Assembly: GCA_964019415.1 (NCBI GenBank)
Contig: OZ025887.1
Span: 6,401,732-6,465,731 of the forward strand
DNA: 64,000 nt
Origin: Ianthella basta
Taxonomy: Eukaryota > Porifera > Demospongiae > Verongiida > Ianthellidae
Direction: 5' to 3'
Of this stretch, positions 1 through 11,700 are shown piece after piece. Under the pieces are notes generated by a model that saw only the letters and a list, made by a program, of their open reading frames with translations, was not told the origin of the DNA and did no database searches. Position 1 is the first letter of the stretch, and each line of letters opens with the position of its first letter. The translations under genes and the position numbers were made by a program.

Positions 1-234
1 GTGCTCATCTGGTATAGCTATATTTACTGCAAGGGTCTGGGAGTGATTCCTACTTGGCTCTCGTGCACACACACTGTACTGAAAACCATGCATACAACTA
101 TGCACATTCCATCCCATCTACAGTAAGCCTAACCACACTCCCTAACCTGTTTCGAATTCATTTGCCTAAAACCATCATGCAAGTGTGCTCCGTTCATGTC
201 ATCACCCACTCATAGCCCACTCTCTGGGCCACAG

Positions 235-926
235 TCGCTGCACGAGTACGTGACGCTCGCTCAGGCTCGCCCCACAACGCTTGCATTCGCCTGGTAGGCA
301 CAGAATGATGAGTTGTGAGGGTGTTTGGTGAGTGATGAAGCCGTAGGTAAGGGTGGTTGGAGTAGGTGGGCAGTTATCAGATGAAGCACCAGTTCAGCAA
401 TTCAATATAGTACCACCTCAGAAACTCCACATATTCCCCTTTCACATGGACCCAGGGTTAGCGCGTTCATATGTGACAACTAACCTGGGTTAAGAAACCG
501 GGTTCGACCCCACTCATAGTAGAGTTGAGCTAGCACAGAGTACGACTGTGTTGCACACACCACACGTCCTAGTATGTGTCAGTGAGTTGGGGAATGGTCC
601 AGAAGTGACAATACTTCAAAGGGCGTCGCAAAGGGCGTGATAGAGTGGCTACAAAGGGAATTGAAAGGAGCTGGTAATTGCTCACTGATGTCTGTATCTG
701 TACCACAGTACACTGCAGGTGGTACTGCACTTCTGCTTGTGCGTTAGTAAGATTAGTTGTTCACCAGACGTACCTCCCCCTCCCCCCCCCCCCCCCCCTC
801 AGGTATTGGTCCTCTGTCCCTATCCAGTACTCCATTGACAAGTGGAGCACGGTGTGCCCGTTCTGCAAGACACCACTCAACCAAGCCAATCAAGGACCAG
901 GCTATGTCAAACTTATCTTTGCATGA
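235..926 (+). CDS. 3' end of an unrecognised gene (two last exons)
   Basis: Two exons fit together. The first (235-293) follows a CACAG acceptor and ends in TG before GTAGG. The second (803-926) follows a long C/T tract ending CTCAG; its first G completes a Trp codon and the frame runs to a TGA at 924-926. The joined tail has SLHEYVTLAQARPTTLAFAW, then a tryptophan- and tyrosine-rich stretch, then a CPFC motif (STVCPFCKTPL) and ends GYVKLIFA. The phase match and ordinary codon use argue for real coding sequence. I do not recognise the family. The CxxC pair could be half of a C-terminal zinc knuckle, but the partner cysteines are not visible. The rest of the gene lies upstream of the window or in bases 1-234, where no further exon was secured. 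Confidence 0.5.
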
Positions 927-1158
927 CCACAGCAACAGCAATTCACACTCCTTTTTTACTTGTGTTTATACTATTTTATTGCCATACATACATGTATTAA
1001 ATATGTATTGTACTGTGCATGTGTTTACATTGTCCCACACACCCCTGTTAGTGCCATGAGGAATGTGCTGAGTTGATTACTCAATGAACAGATTGGCTGC
1101 ACACAGACAACTGATAGTAGTTGGCCTGACAAAGTGAAGCCACACTAGTGGTGATCAG

Positions 1159-3704
1159 TCAATTCAGCCTCTCTGCACCCTCCATGAGCGAGTCCTGTGG
1201 TGGGGCAGGGAGGGCTGGTGGGATATGCTGTGCTTGCAACAACACTGCACTTGAGACAAGCACACACCTTCAGTGGCTTCACTGCCTCCACCAACTGCAG
1301 CCCAAGAGACCGGGCAACCACTGCGGGTGGCCATTTTGTTGTGTACAGCCTGTGCAGGGCATCAGTGGCCCCCAGTATGGGGAGGTTGTGTCTGAGGCGG
1401 TGAGACTGGTAGCTCAGCAGGGCACGGTCACCACCTGCACATGGGGAGAGGGGGAGGGGGAGGGGAGGGTTACACTGTACTGTGGCCTTGTCTGACTGCC
1501 TCCTCACCAATGTCATCCCCCTGGGACACAGCAGTGGTCACAGTGTCACGCAGACAAGAGACGTCACCAAATCCAAGGTTCACACCTAGACCAGCTAGGG
1601 GGTGAATCCTGTGGGCAGAGTCCCTACAAACAAAAGATTACTGTCAGAACCCTCCTCCCTCCCCCTCCCCTCTCCCTCCCCCTCCCTCTCCGTCCCCTCC
1701 CTCTCCCTCTTCCTCCCCTCCCCCTCCCCTCCTCCCCTCCCCCTCCCCCTCCTTCTCCCTCCCCTCCCCCTCCCTCTCCCTCCCCTCACCCCACAAGTGC
1801 CACTCGTGGCTGCACATAAGATGGTGTGTGCAGTAATCCTAAAGGGAAGCACGCTCTGCTGTGAGGGAGGACGCCCATCACAGCTGGGGGTAGCTGGTGC
1901 GGGGGAAGGGTACCTAGCAACAATGGACAAATGTGCATGTGACACGCATGTGACTTGCATGTGACCTGTGGGTTCACCTCCAACCTGCTCCACAGCTCTG
2001 ACGAGAGACCTCACAGCGGCAGACAGAGAGCCAGGGAGTAACTTGTCAAACTGCGGAAGAAATCAAAAATAATTTCGCAATAGCATAACAAGATTGTGCA
2101 ACAAACAAAGGCTGCTCACGAGGGCACTGTTAAGTGCATCAATAAACTCAGTGTCGCCCATGGCAACCAGCTCCTTGGCGTGATCGGGAGAAGTGGACCA
2201 GACAAGGGAGCTGAGGTTGTCAGACAGCTGTGGGAGGAGCACGAGGGCAGGTGACAGGAGGTGAGTGGGTGGGGTGAGGTGGGGTGGGGCTCACACACAG
2301 GGAGGAGGGCCACTGGACCACTGGGGAGAAATCGCTGCCAGGCAGTAGAATTAGGACTCGCCTCCTGCAGCTCCAGGGTTGCCACGGCAGCAAATTGATT
2401 GTACTTCCATCCCATTGTCTGGAAACCGCATAATTGGCGGACCTGAGACTGAGGACCATCTGCGCCAACCTGGAGGGGGAACGGCACATGGCCATCAAGG
2501 TGTGACCCGCCTCTAGAGAGCTACACAGTCCAGCTTGCCAGTAGTCTGGAGTCCACAGTGCGTCCGTCCTCCAGCTGCACACTGACCCACTCCTCTCCCT
2601 CCCCCACCCAGACCCCGGGCAGACGGACACCGTTGAGCCTTGCCCCTCTCTGCAGCTCCACGGTTGGCAAGGTCTGCATTTTCTCATGTAAGACTTGCAG
2701 GATCAGGTCATTCTCAACAATATGGGCAATAGCAGGGGGTGAACCCTGCTCGTTAGCAGGGGGCAGTGTCGGAGAAAATGCTATTCGAGATTCAGTGTCA
2801 CTGTCCCACACCTGCAGGGGTCACACACCACCTCCAGTCCATGTCACAGTCGAGTGACAGACAGATTACAGTCATGTTCTGGCAACATCAAAGGTACTCA
2901 CATACATGTAGTTGTATGGCTTTGCCCGAATGCCCGATATCCCACCCCAGGCACCGATACCTGGCAAGGGGAAGGTGGTGACAAGTTGAGCCTATTAGTA
3001 TGCACTCCCGACACCCCACACACCACACCACACTACACTACACCACACACCACATATCCACACCACACCACACTACGTACACCACACACCACATCTTACA
3101 CTTTACACACATTACACACTGAACCAACACCTCCCTACACACATATACACACTCACTCACACAAACACCCCACACCTCACACCCTCACACAAACCCACTC
3201 TGGAGGAGGTCCACCGAACCATTTGAAACTGAACACACACGGTTACTAAAGGGGCTTTCCCTGGTGACTTGTGCTGGTGGAGAGGTGGAGCCCTCCAGAA
3301 CCAGAACGCGGTGTGAAGACAACAACGGCTCGCTCCCTTCAGTGTCAACAGACATAAAGGAAGGAACAAACACACTGTCACTATGGTACTACTAACTGCA
3401 CTTTCCTTCCTCCATAATCCCCTTCATCAGCGAGCTGACATAACTAGCATTGAGGTGAAGACGGAGTTTCTTCTACATACGTCTTAGGCTACACATCACG
3501 TGCAATGCATGGAACAGAATATCATACTCTGACAGTATTTCCCTTACAACACGCGCCCGCTCTGCCCAGCCCACGCATTGTACCTAGTGCGCACGCCAGT
3601 GCGGATCCCACCATTCCCCCTCCTACTATCACAATGTCATAAAGATCTCTTCCCAGTGTGCTTCGAGCTCGAGATACAATCCGCTGCAAACCTCCAGCAG
3701 CCAT
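1159..3704 (-). CDS. COQ6: Ubiquinone biosynthesis monooxygenase COQ6
   Basis: FAD-dependent hydroxylase of the coenzyme Q pathway, acting on the quinone ring at the mitochondrial inner membrane. Exon 1 holds a short basic leader and the dinucleotide-binding motif [19 protein letters not shown]. Later exons give [15 protein letters not shown] and [25 protein letters not shown], then [31 protein letters not shown] and the second flavin motif [20 protein letters not shown], in the order known for the family. The last exon is best reached by a short intron (about 1183-1266): splicing it gives [17 protein letters not shown] and a stop at 1159-1161, which fits the family's C-terminus better than reading through. 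The start ATG (3702-3704) lies in AAAATGGCTGC. The gene is head-to-head with the DDX59-like gene, 40 bp between start codons. Confidence 0.93.
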
Positions 3705-3744
3705 TTTGATGACGTAATAGACCGTTTAGTTGAGCAATACTAAA
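3705..3744. promoter_or_regulatory. 40-bp bidirectional promoter, COQ6 / DDX59-like
   Basis: Only 40 bases separate the two divergent start codons. The interval holds TGACGTAA, a CRE-like site, and is bounded on both sides by CCATTTT / AAAATGG, so both ATGs lie in YY1/TISU-like motifs on opposite strands. Either both 5' UTRs are very short or the transcripts overlap. That it acts as a promoter is inferred from position. Confidence 0.6.
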
Positions 3745-6369
3745 ATGGCGGTACAGCCTCTGAGGAAAAGACTTGGAACAGCTGTTGGCCAAGAACATAA
3801 CTTTGTTCCAAGTTATTTGCCTGTTTCCTCTTCTTCCCTGACGCACCATGAGGTGGGCATGCAGTGGTACCCATGATCGCGTGTGCATAATGGTTTAAGT
3901 ACTTTGTTCCTAACTCGATTAAAATAATTAAATGCATAAATGATGACTACAGCGGCGTTTGGCCGCTGCACTTTTTGTACCTTCTTTTTCAAAAATATTG
4001 TTATTACTGTCAGTGGGAGGATTCAAGCAAACCTAGTCATTCTCTGCCTGTCTCCTCACTCTGTTCGAATTTAGGGGATTTTGTTCAAGGAGATATGAAA
4101 CCAATAATCTTGCAGAGCCGTCTCTCCTGCCACCCCCCCCCCCCCCACCCCACCCCCGACCCGACCCATATTCATTAGATAACTTTAGTGTGCATGTCAG
4201 CACTTCCTGGTGTCCGGTAATTGATATGTACTTAAAGTTAGTAATTAATTTCAACATCCATGGCCAGCTGGCACAATCGCTAGGTCATGTTGTGTAATAT
4301 CATTTTAGGTATATAGTATTTAGGTAGTTAGGTATAATATTTATAGTTTATCACAGTTTGATTGAAATGAAAATCATTGATAGAATATAGTTAATGGATT
4401 TGCAGGTTATGCACTTATGAGATAATCACACTTTTTATTGTATTGCCTCTCTTTTGTGAGGTCTACTGGAGCAGTGTTAGCCGGGCATTGCTTCCCCCCG
4501 CCCCACAAGGGGTCACACAATGCTAGCCTCTACCTACCCAGTCTCCATTTCCAAGTGAGAATGGCAATAGGACTGGGTACTAGGCTACTGCAACGCCTGA
4601 CTAGAACAATGTGTGTGTGTACAATTCATTGAGCAAGTCTCCTTGTGTGCCTAAACGTATAGTGGTTGTATTTTATCAAAAATAGATAGTCTCCAACTGA
4701 TAGTTTGTGTGTCTATGGTGTGTTCCGGTAGTCATTGGAATTGCGCAAGGAGCACGGGATTGAGGTATCCAGCAGTGACTGTCCTCCTCCAGTGGTGGCG
4801 TTTGATCAGTTGGAGCTCTCTCCATCTGTCGTGGGCTACCTTACACACAAGGGATACCAGGTCAGTGGGGGCATGTCGCAAGGGACACGACAGTAGTACG
4901 CATGCTGAGTAGTGCGTCTGTCTGTCTGTCTGTCTGTCTGTGTGTGTGTGTGTAGTTACCCACACCAGTCCAGATGCAGGTGATCCCAGCCATCCTCAGT
5001 GGTCGAGATGTGGTGGCCTATGCAGAGACTGTGAGTCCACTGCACACACACATGCACACGCAGGTGGATAGAGTCATCTTCCTGTACATGTGTGCAGGGA
5101 TCGGGGAAGACCCTCTCATTTACCCTGCCATTGTGCAGGCTACTCCCACTCTTCACACCCTCCACATCTGGTAAGTGTATGTGTTCCATGTCCTGCATTT
5201 GGTGGGCACTAATTCCACTCCCTTACCCCTCCCCTCACTCCCTCACCCCCTCTCTCCCTCTCCTCACTCCCTCACCCCTCCCTCACTCCCTCACCCCTCA
5301 CCTCACTCCCTTACCCCCTCTCCTCACTCCCTCACCCCTCTCCTCACTCCCTCACCCCCTCTCCTCACTCCCTCACCCCACTCCTCACTCTCTCACCCCC
5401 ACTCCTCACTCTCTCACCCCCTCTCCTCACTCTCTCACCCCCTCTCCTCACTCCCTCACCCCCTCTCCTCACTCCCTCACCCCCTCTCCTCACTCCCTCA
5501 CCCCCTCTCCTCCCCTGACCGAAGGAGAAGGTCCATTGGCATTAGTACTGGCACCATCAAGAGAGCTTGCTCAACAACTCCACCAATACGTCAGGGGCTT
5601 CCTCAGCTGCCTGACCCCACCCCCTCCTGCACTGGTACGTATCAGAACGTTTCACTCGTAGCATGAAATGTGTTGTTTTGGCTTGTCATTTTGACTGGCT
5701 ATCACAGCTCCAGGTAACCCATGGCAACCCTATTCCTCGGGGCTACTCCTCAGTTTTGTTGGTTGGCGGAGTGTCCATGGGACAGCAAGTGCAGGCCCTG
5801 CAGCAAGGTGTGTCTGTTGCCGTGGCAACACCAGGAAAGCTACTTCATCTTATATCTATTGGGAGTTTCCAAGTTAACAGGTAAATCCCCTGGGGTTTCC
5901 CTGGGACAAACTGTGGTGTGCCCCGGGGGGCTAACTGGTGTGCCCCGGGGACTAACTGGTGTGCCCTGGGGGGCTAACTGGTGTGCCGGGGGGGGGGGGG
6001 GGGGCAAGCTGTGGCTGTGCCGTGCCCCCTGTGGCAGCTGATGTGTGTTGGCCAAGTGTGCTGTGTTTGCTGCTTCAGACTCTCCTACATAGTTGTGGAT
6101 GAGGTGGACCGCATGTTGCATTCCGGCATGGAGGAGCAGATGAGGGAGGTGGGTGGGGAGGTTGGAGGAAGAACTGGGAGTGTGTGTGGAGGGCTGGGTT
6201 GTCCATGGAGGTTGCCTGCAGCGTGCACCTCCCTCTGTTCAGGTCCTGATGGCTATCACTTCTTCCCCACGGCCCAAGCAAGTGCTGCTCTTCTCAGCGA
6301 CAATGCCCACTGCATTGGAGAGACTGGCCAGGTCGGCTGTGCTGAACCCTGTTAGTGGCTGGCACAGTG

Positions 6370-6455
<86 letters not shown>

Positions 6456-7622
6456 CACACATGCACGCGCACACACACACCGGGCTGTCCCATGCTGTCC
6501 TCTGTCATGCCCCAACTGCTCAGCTGGTGATCCAGACTGGGGTACGAGGACTGACGGCCCAGAACCTGGTGCAGGAGGTCCTCTTCCTGCACTCCTATCA
6601 GAAACAGGAGAGGCTGTTAGAAGTCCTGCGCTCCACAGAGCGCCCCCCTGTCCTGGTGTTTGCCAAGTCCATCTCCACGGTGAACGAGGTGACACGTCTG
6701 CTGCATGAGGAGCAGTTCCACGTGGCAGGACTCCACTCTGAGATGGACCAGACAGACAGGTTCACTGTCATGGCTGCCTTCAAGGAAGGTGAGCAGTCAG
6801 ACAGCCTCACCTTGAGCCAAGAGCCTGTAGTAACGGTTGGTCTCTGTTTGCCGTTTGCCTTGGTTGTCCACCCACAGAGCGGGTTGACGTTCTTGTGGCA
6901 ACAGACCTGGCCTCTCGAGGACTGGACATCCCGGGGATCACCAGAGTTGTTAATTATGAGCTGCCAGACAACATGGAGGATTATGTTCACCGCTGTGGTG
7001 GGTAGGGCTACACTAGGAGGCGGGGCACATCACACCCAGATTCTCCTGTCATCTCTGTCATCCACCTCTGTCATTCCTGTCACCCCACCTGTCATTCCTG
7101 TCATCCCACCTCTGTCATCCCTGTCACCCCACCTCTGTCATTCATATCACCCCACCTCTGTCATCCCTGTCACCCCACCTGTCATTCCTGTCACCACACC
7201 TCTGTCATCCCTGTCACCCCACCTCTGTCATCCATGTCACCCCACCTCTGTCATCCATATCACCCCACCTGTCATCCATGTCACTCTGCCCCTTCTGTCA
7301 GGTCGCACTGCTCGTCTGCAGTCTCCTGGAGTGGCAACCTCCTTCCTCACCCTGGACTGCAGGATTGCAGTGGAACTAAAGAGCCTGCTGGAGTCACTGG
7401 AGCAGGTACTGCACAGACGTACACACACGACTGCTAGTAGTGGACCATTTGAGGGCAGTGTGAGCTTGCGTAGGTCCTCTGTGGGTGAAGTCTGTCCATC
7501 TGTCTGTCTGTCTGTGTGTATCTCCTGACCACTAGCATGTCCCAGTTGAGCTGATGAACCCTCAGCAGTTTGGGAAGAAGGTAGTCAGGACGGAGCTAGG
7601 GGACAGGGTGGTTGAACAGTGA
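3745..7622 (+). CDS. DDX59: DEAD-box RNA helicase, DDX59-like
   Basis: ATP-dependent RNA helicase. The start ATG (3745, AAAATGGCGG) opens a 36-residue exon in phase with the exon at about 4729 ([11 protein letters not shown]). Following exons carry the Q motif region [11 protein letters not shown], motif I GSGKT (about 5097), motif Ia [17 protein letters not shown], motif II as DEVD in [10 protein letters not shown] (about 6090), motif III SAT, then [24 protein letters not shown] and motif VI as YVHRCGRTAR. The pair [18 protein letters not shown] / [10 protein letters not shown] resembles DDX59. The gene ends [13 protein letters not shown]...VVEQ at 7620-7622. DDX59 of vertebrates has an N-terminal HIT zinc finger; none is evident between 3745 and 4860, so either an exon was missed or the finger is absent. 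Another DEAD-box paralogue is possible. Confidence 0.8.
5217..5517 (+). repeat. CT-rich minisatellite (CTCACTCCCTCACCCC) in DDX59-like intron
   Basis: About 20 imperfect copies of a pyrimidine-only unit such as TCCTCACTCCCTCACCCCC, running up to an exon that begins near 5520 (GAAGGAGAAGGTCCATTG). It may act as an extended polypyrimidine tract. Confidence 0.85.
6370..6480. repeat. (CA)n microsatellite
   Basis: Nearly pure CA dinucleotide run, turning impure (CACGCACACATGCACGCG) at the right end, inside a DDX59-like intron just upstream of the exon that starts near 6525. Confidence 0.95.
7060..7295 (+). repeat. Minisatellite, unit CCTGTCACCCCACCTCTGTCAT
   Basis: Roughly 22-base unit with variants (ATCACCCCACCTGTCAT) repeated about ten times in a DDX59-like intron and ending just before the exon GRTARLQS. 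Confidence 0.85.
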
Positions 7623-8070
7623 TACCTCTTGTTCGCGCCGCTGACTGTTGGATGAAGACCCGTCAACCTCAGCCTTGTGTGAAGGCCAGTCTGCAGTGGC
7701 CAACATGTGCAGACAGGAAATGAGAGGATGGAAGATGATTGCAGCACATTTCAGCTCATCCCCACCTCAAGCACTCCTGCTATCCCTACTCAATGCTGTG
7801 TGCATGTGCTGTGGCTAATGGAGTGCACGTGGGATGGGTTGACCCAAACCTGGCCTACCCTACCCTAAGTTTTCTAAGCTGTTGGACGTTTTTGGTAGCT
7901 CTGCCCACCATGGCATGGTATGACATGTACATGGAGTGGTCGTCTCGTGCGAGTGCTGCTTTGCGTGGCTGCCTTCAAATGTGGAGGGATGTAAATAGAT
8001 TCATGGGCTCACAATTGCAATATGCAAGTAGCCACCGCCCTGGCCCGCTAACGGTTAGTGGCCCCACAAT
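7623..8070. other. Intergenic spacer, DDX59-like to ACSS1
   Basis: 448 bases between a stop codon and the next start on the same strand. I see no open frame with coding character and no repeat; it must hold the 3' end of the helicase mRNA and the ACSS1 promoter. No AATAAA was found. Confidence 0.5.
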
Positions 8071-8545
8071 ATGGCGCTCCTCTTCTGTCGATCGCTGCAG
8101 CTCTTGCAGCGTACCAACAGGGGGTTGGCTGGTCGCGTCTGGCTGGCGCAGAGAGAGTTCTCCTCCGCCTCGTTGTCTGAGGTACTGGGGCAGAGCCACG
8201 AGGAGGCATACCGGCAGAGCCTAACCCAGCCGGAGTCCTTCTGGGGCGAGCTAGCTAGGAAGAGGCTGCGATGGACGAGGCCATTCGTCAACACCATGAG
8301 CTGTGATGTGAAGGCGGGAAAGATCAGATGGTTCGAGGGAGGAGCTCTAAACGTGTCGGGTAAGGACAGACGAACAGTGGAGCAGTGCTATTGTGGGGAG
8401 GAGGGGGAGGGGGCCCGGGGGAGCTCCGTCCTTGTATGGAGGGGGAGGGAGGGGCTCATAATCAGTCTTTGCTTATTTCTGTTTGACATACGTACATCTT
8501 GGCTGCAGCACATGCAGTGACCCACACAACACGTACATATACATC

Positions 8546-8629
<84 letters not shown>

Positions 8630-8637
8630 GGCAGTGT

Positions 8638-8716
<79 letters not shown>

Positions 8717-8724
8717 GGCAGTGT

Positions 8725-8793
<69 letters not shown>

Positions 8794-11700
8794 ATGTTTG
8801 TTGTGAGTGTTATTTGATGGCCAACCACATTACAGAGAACTGCCTTGACCGGCATATTGATTGTCATGGCAACCAAACTGCCCTGATCTGGGAGAAGGAT
8901 GAGCCAGGTCATCACGAGTCAGTCACATATAAGTGAGTCCGTCTATGCCATGTGTGTGCACACACATACACACACACACACGGTCAAGGAGAAGAGCAGC
9001 AGTGGATAATGCCCCCTGACCTGATCCTTTTCCTTCTACTCCACTTCCCTCTCCCTCTCCCTCTCCCTCTCCCTCTCTCTCTCTCCATCTCCCTCTCCCT
9101 CTCCCTATCCCTCTCTCCCTCCCCCTCTCCCTCTCCCTCTCCCTCTCCCTCTCCCTCTCCCTCTCCCTCTCCCTCTCTCCCTCTCTCTCCCTCTCCCTCT
9201 CTCCCTCTCCCTCTCTCCCTCACTCCCTCTCCCTCTACCTCTCTCCCTCTTTCTCTCCCTCTCTCCCTCTTCCTCTCCCTCTCTCCCTGTCCCTCTCCCT
9301 CCCTTTCCCTCTCTCCCTCTCCCTCTCTCCATCTCCCTCTCTCCCTCTCCCTCTCCCTACCCGACTCCAGTCAGCTGCTTGAAATGACCTGTAGACTGGC
9401 CAATGCCTTGAAAGGGAGTGGGGTGAGGAAGGGAGACCGTGTGGCAATCTACATGCCGGTGTCTCCGCATGCTGTGGCGGCCATGTTGGCTTGCACTCGT
9501 ATTGGAGCCATTCACAGGTGAGGAGCATGTGATGTCATGAATGTCATATGATGGTCATGTGACGGTCATGTGATGGTCATGTGGCAATGAATACTTTATG
9601 TTGCATTTGTATAGTGTCATATTTGCTGGATTCAGTGCTGAGTCGCTGAGGGGAAGGATTACTGACAGTGAGTGTGTGCATGTGGAGGAGGAGAGAGGGA
9701 GGGAGAGGGGAAGGAGAGATGTGAGTATAGATCTGTGTGGCACCTGATTGTGCTGTGCCCCTGCACAGGCCGGGCTGAGACAGTGATCACTGCTGACGAA
9801 GGTGTGCGTGGTGGGAAGGTGATTGCTTTGAAGGAGACAGTGGACAAGGCAATAGAGGGATTGGAATTTGTTCAGAGGGTCTTTGTAATGGCACGGACAG
9901 GGGCAAAGGTCCCCCAGACCAGCAGGGACATCCCCCTGGAAGAGGTAAAAGTGGGGCTCCAATAGGGACATCCCCCTGGAGTAGGTAAAAGTGGGGCTCC
10001 AATAGGGGCATCCCCCTGGAGTAGGTAAAAGTGGGGCTCCAATAGGGACATCCCCCTGGAGAAGTAAGAGTGTAATCTCAGGGCCGTAGCACCAAGATAA
10101 AAACCAGTCAGGCCATAGGTGACGTGGCGCAAACTAAGGGGACTGGGGCATGCCCCCCAATAAAATTTTGAAATTTAGATGTTCTGTGAGTACTTTTGGA
10201 GCAATTCTAGGCCCATCAACACTTCAATGAGTATGATACAATGTAACATAGACCAACAGGCACTTACAGCAGGAAAGGCGATCAAGTGCCATGTAACAGG
10301 TAATACAATGCATTGAAATAAGAAGATAGCGCTTTAAAATCGAAATATAGTGTTTTTTTTGGCTGTCTCTCCAACGCTAGGCAGCGCAAATCTCTCCTAC
10401 CCTTGACTAGAAGACACCATCAATGCAAAGGGTGTGTAAAAATGTTTCCTCCAAAAACAGGAGGAGGGTCGGACTAAGCAAAGAGGGGGGCCAGCCAGTC
10501 CATGCAACAAGGAGGGCCGGTCCATGCAAACCCAGGTCATTAACATGCGCTGACTTTGAATACGTTTTCACCATCCCTACATCTGCTAACATTTTGCCGC
10601 GCTTGCGGTCTTGCTACCATCACCTGTTTCTCCGCCTGAGTATTATAGTGCAAGTGTACATGTGAGTGTGCAATAACAAGGGTTGCCACAGGAGACTATC
10701 CTATTGCCTGCATATGCCCATTCAAGCTACGTACATGTTCCCATGTACCACCATGCTGCATGCATACATCCATGTACAGCGGATTTATGCAACTTTGCAA
10801 CACCCATATGGGTAGTCGTTACCTAGGATACGAACAGGGTGATATATAATAGGTGAGTACAGTACCAGTCCGTATCCTAGGTAACAACTGCCCATGGTGT
10901 GGGCAGTTGTTGTGTTGCATGGTTGCATAAAATTAATCCGCTGTACCAGACTGAAGCGCTACTGTGCTGTCTGATTTTGCACGGCGATCGATTAACACAC
11001 CATTTTATGCATCAGAAAATGGCAAAAAAACGTCATGCAATCTGTAAAACGGCTGCCGCCGTTAAGGTTGGTTAGAGGACTAAGTATCTGGCTATTCCTT
11101 GTTTAAACTAAGTCCTGCAACACTGTAAGACAACTCTGCTTTTAGAACGTTGTTTAAACTTAGTCAAGTACCCTCCTCCCAGTTTGAAAGTGTGTTTAAA
11201 ATGCATATCTTCAATATTTAGAATTTTTGTTCCAGCAGCAGAAACCGATCCGGCCATGGCCGGACCGACCGGATTGGGTGCTACGGCCCTGAATCTCATG
11301 GCCCAGCCCCCAGAGGTGGTCTGGTACTTTTGCTCCATATTTTGATACTGCCCCTAGGACGCTTGCCGAGGCCTTGGCAAGTGCCTCCAAGCTTTGTGAC
11401 TTGTACCATAACAGTATATACCTCTCACACTCTTGAGCCGCGGAGGTGTGTCATATTGGGTAGAGTTTAATACTCGGCCTGCTCATATACCTACGTCCCT
11501 GAAAGGTGGTTAATTGGAGATACTCGACTGTCTGTAATCACCTACGGGGCAATTGCAAAGGTGTTTGGAAGTGCCTCTCTCCTTGAAAGAGCTCTAAATT
11601 CTAACCTATGTACTTCCTCTGGCCACGGATGTGTATGGTATCGGATGGTGCAGTGGTGAAGCTTGACTGGACACCAAAGTTTCGATTACTCAAAATATTT

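Noticed and set aside
440-540. Possible tRNA gene because of a GGTTCGACCCC B-box-like sequence
   Set aside because: No matching A box at the right distance and no acceptor-stem or anticodon-stem pairing. ACCCAGGGTTAG and CTAACCTGGGTT nearby suggest a decayed inverted-repeat element at most.
1145-1270. COQ6 ending by read-through ([10 protein letters not shown]... to a stop at 1145-1147)
   Set aside because: Splicing a GT-AG intron gives a C-terminus like known COQ6 ([14 protein letters not shown]); the read-through tail has no such likeness.
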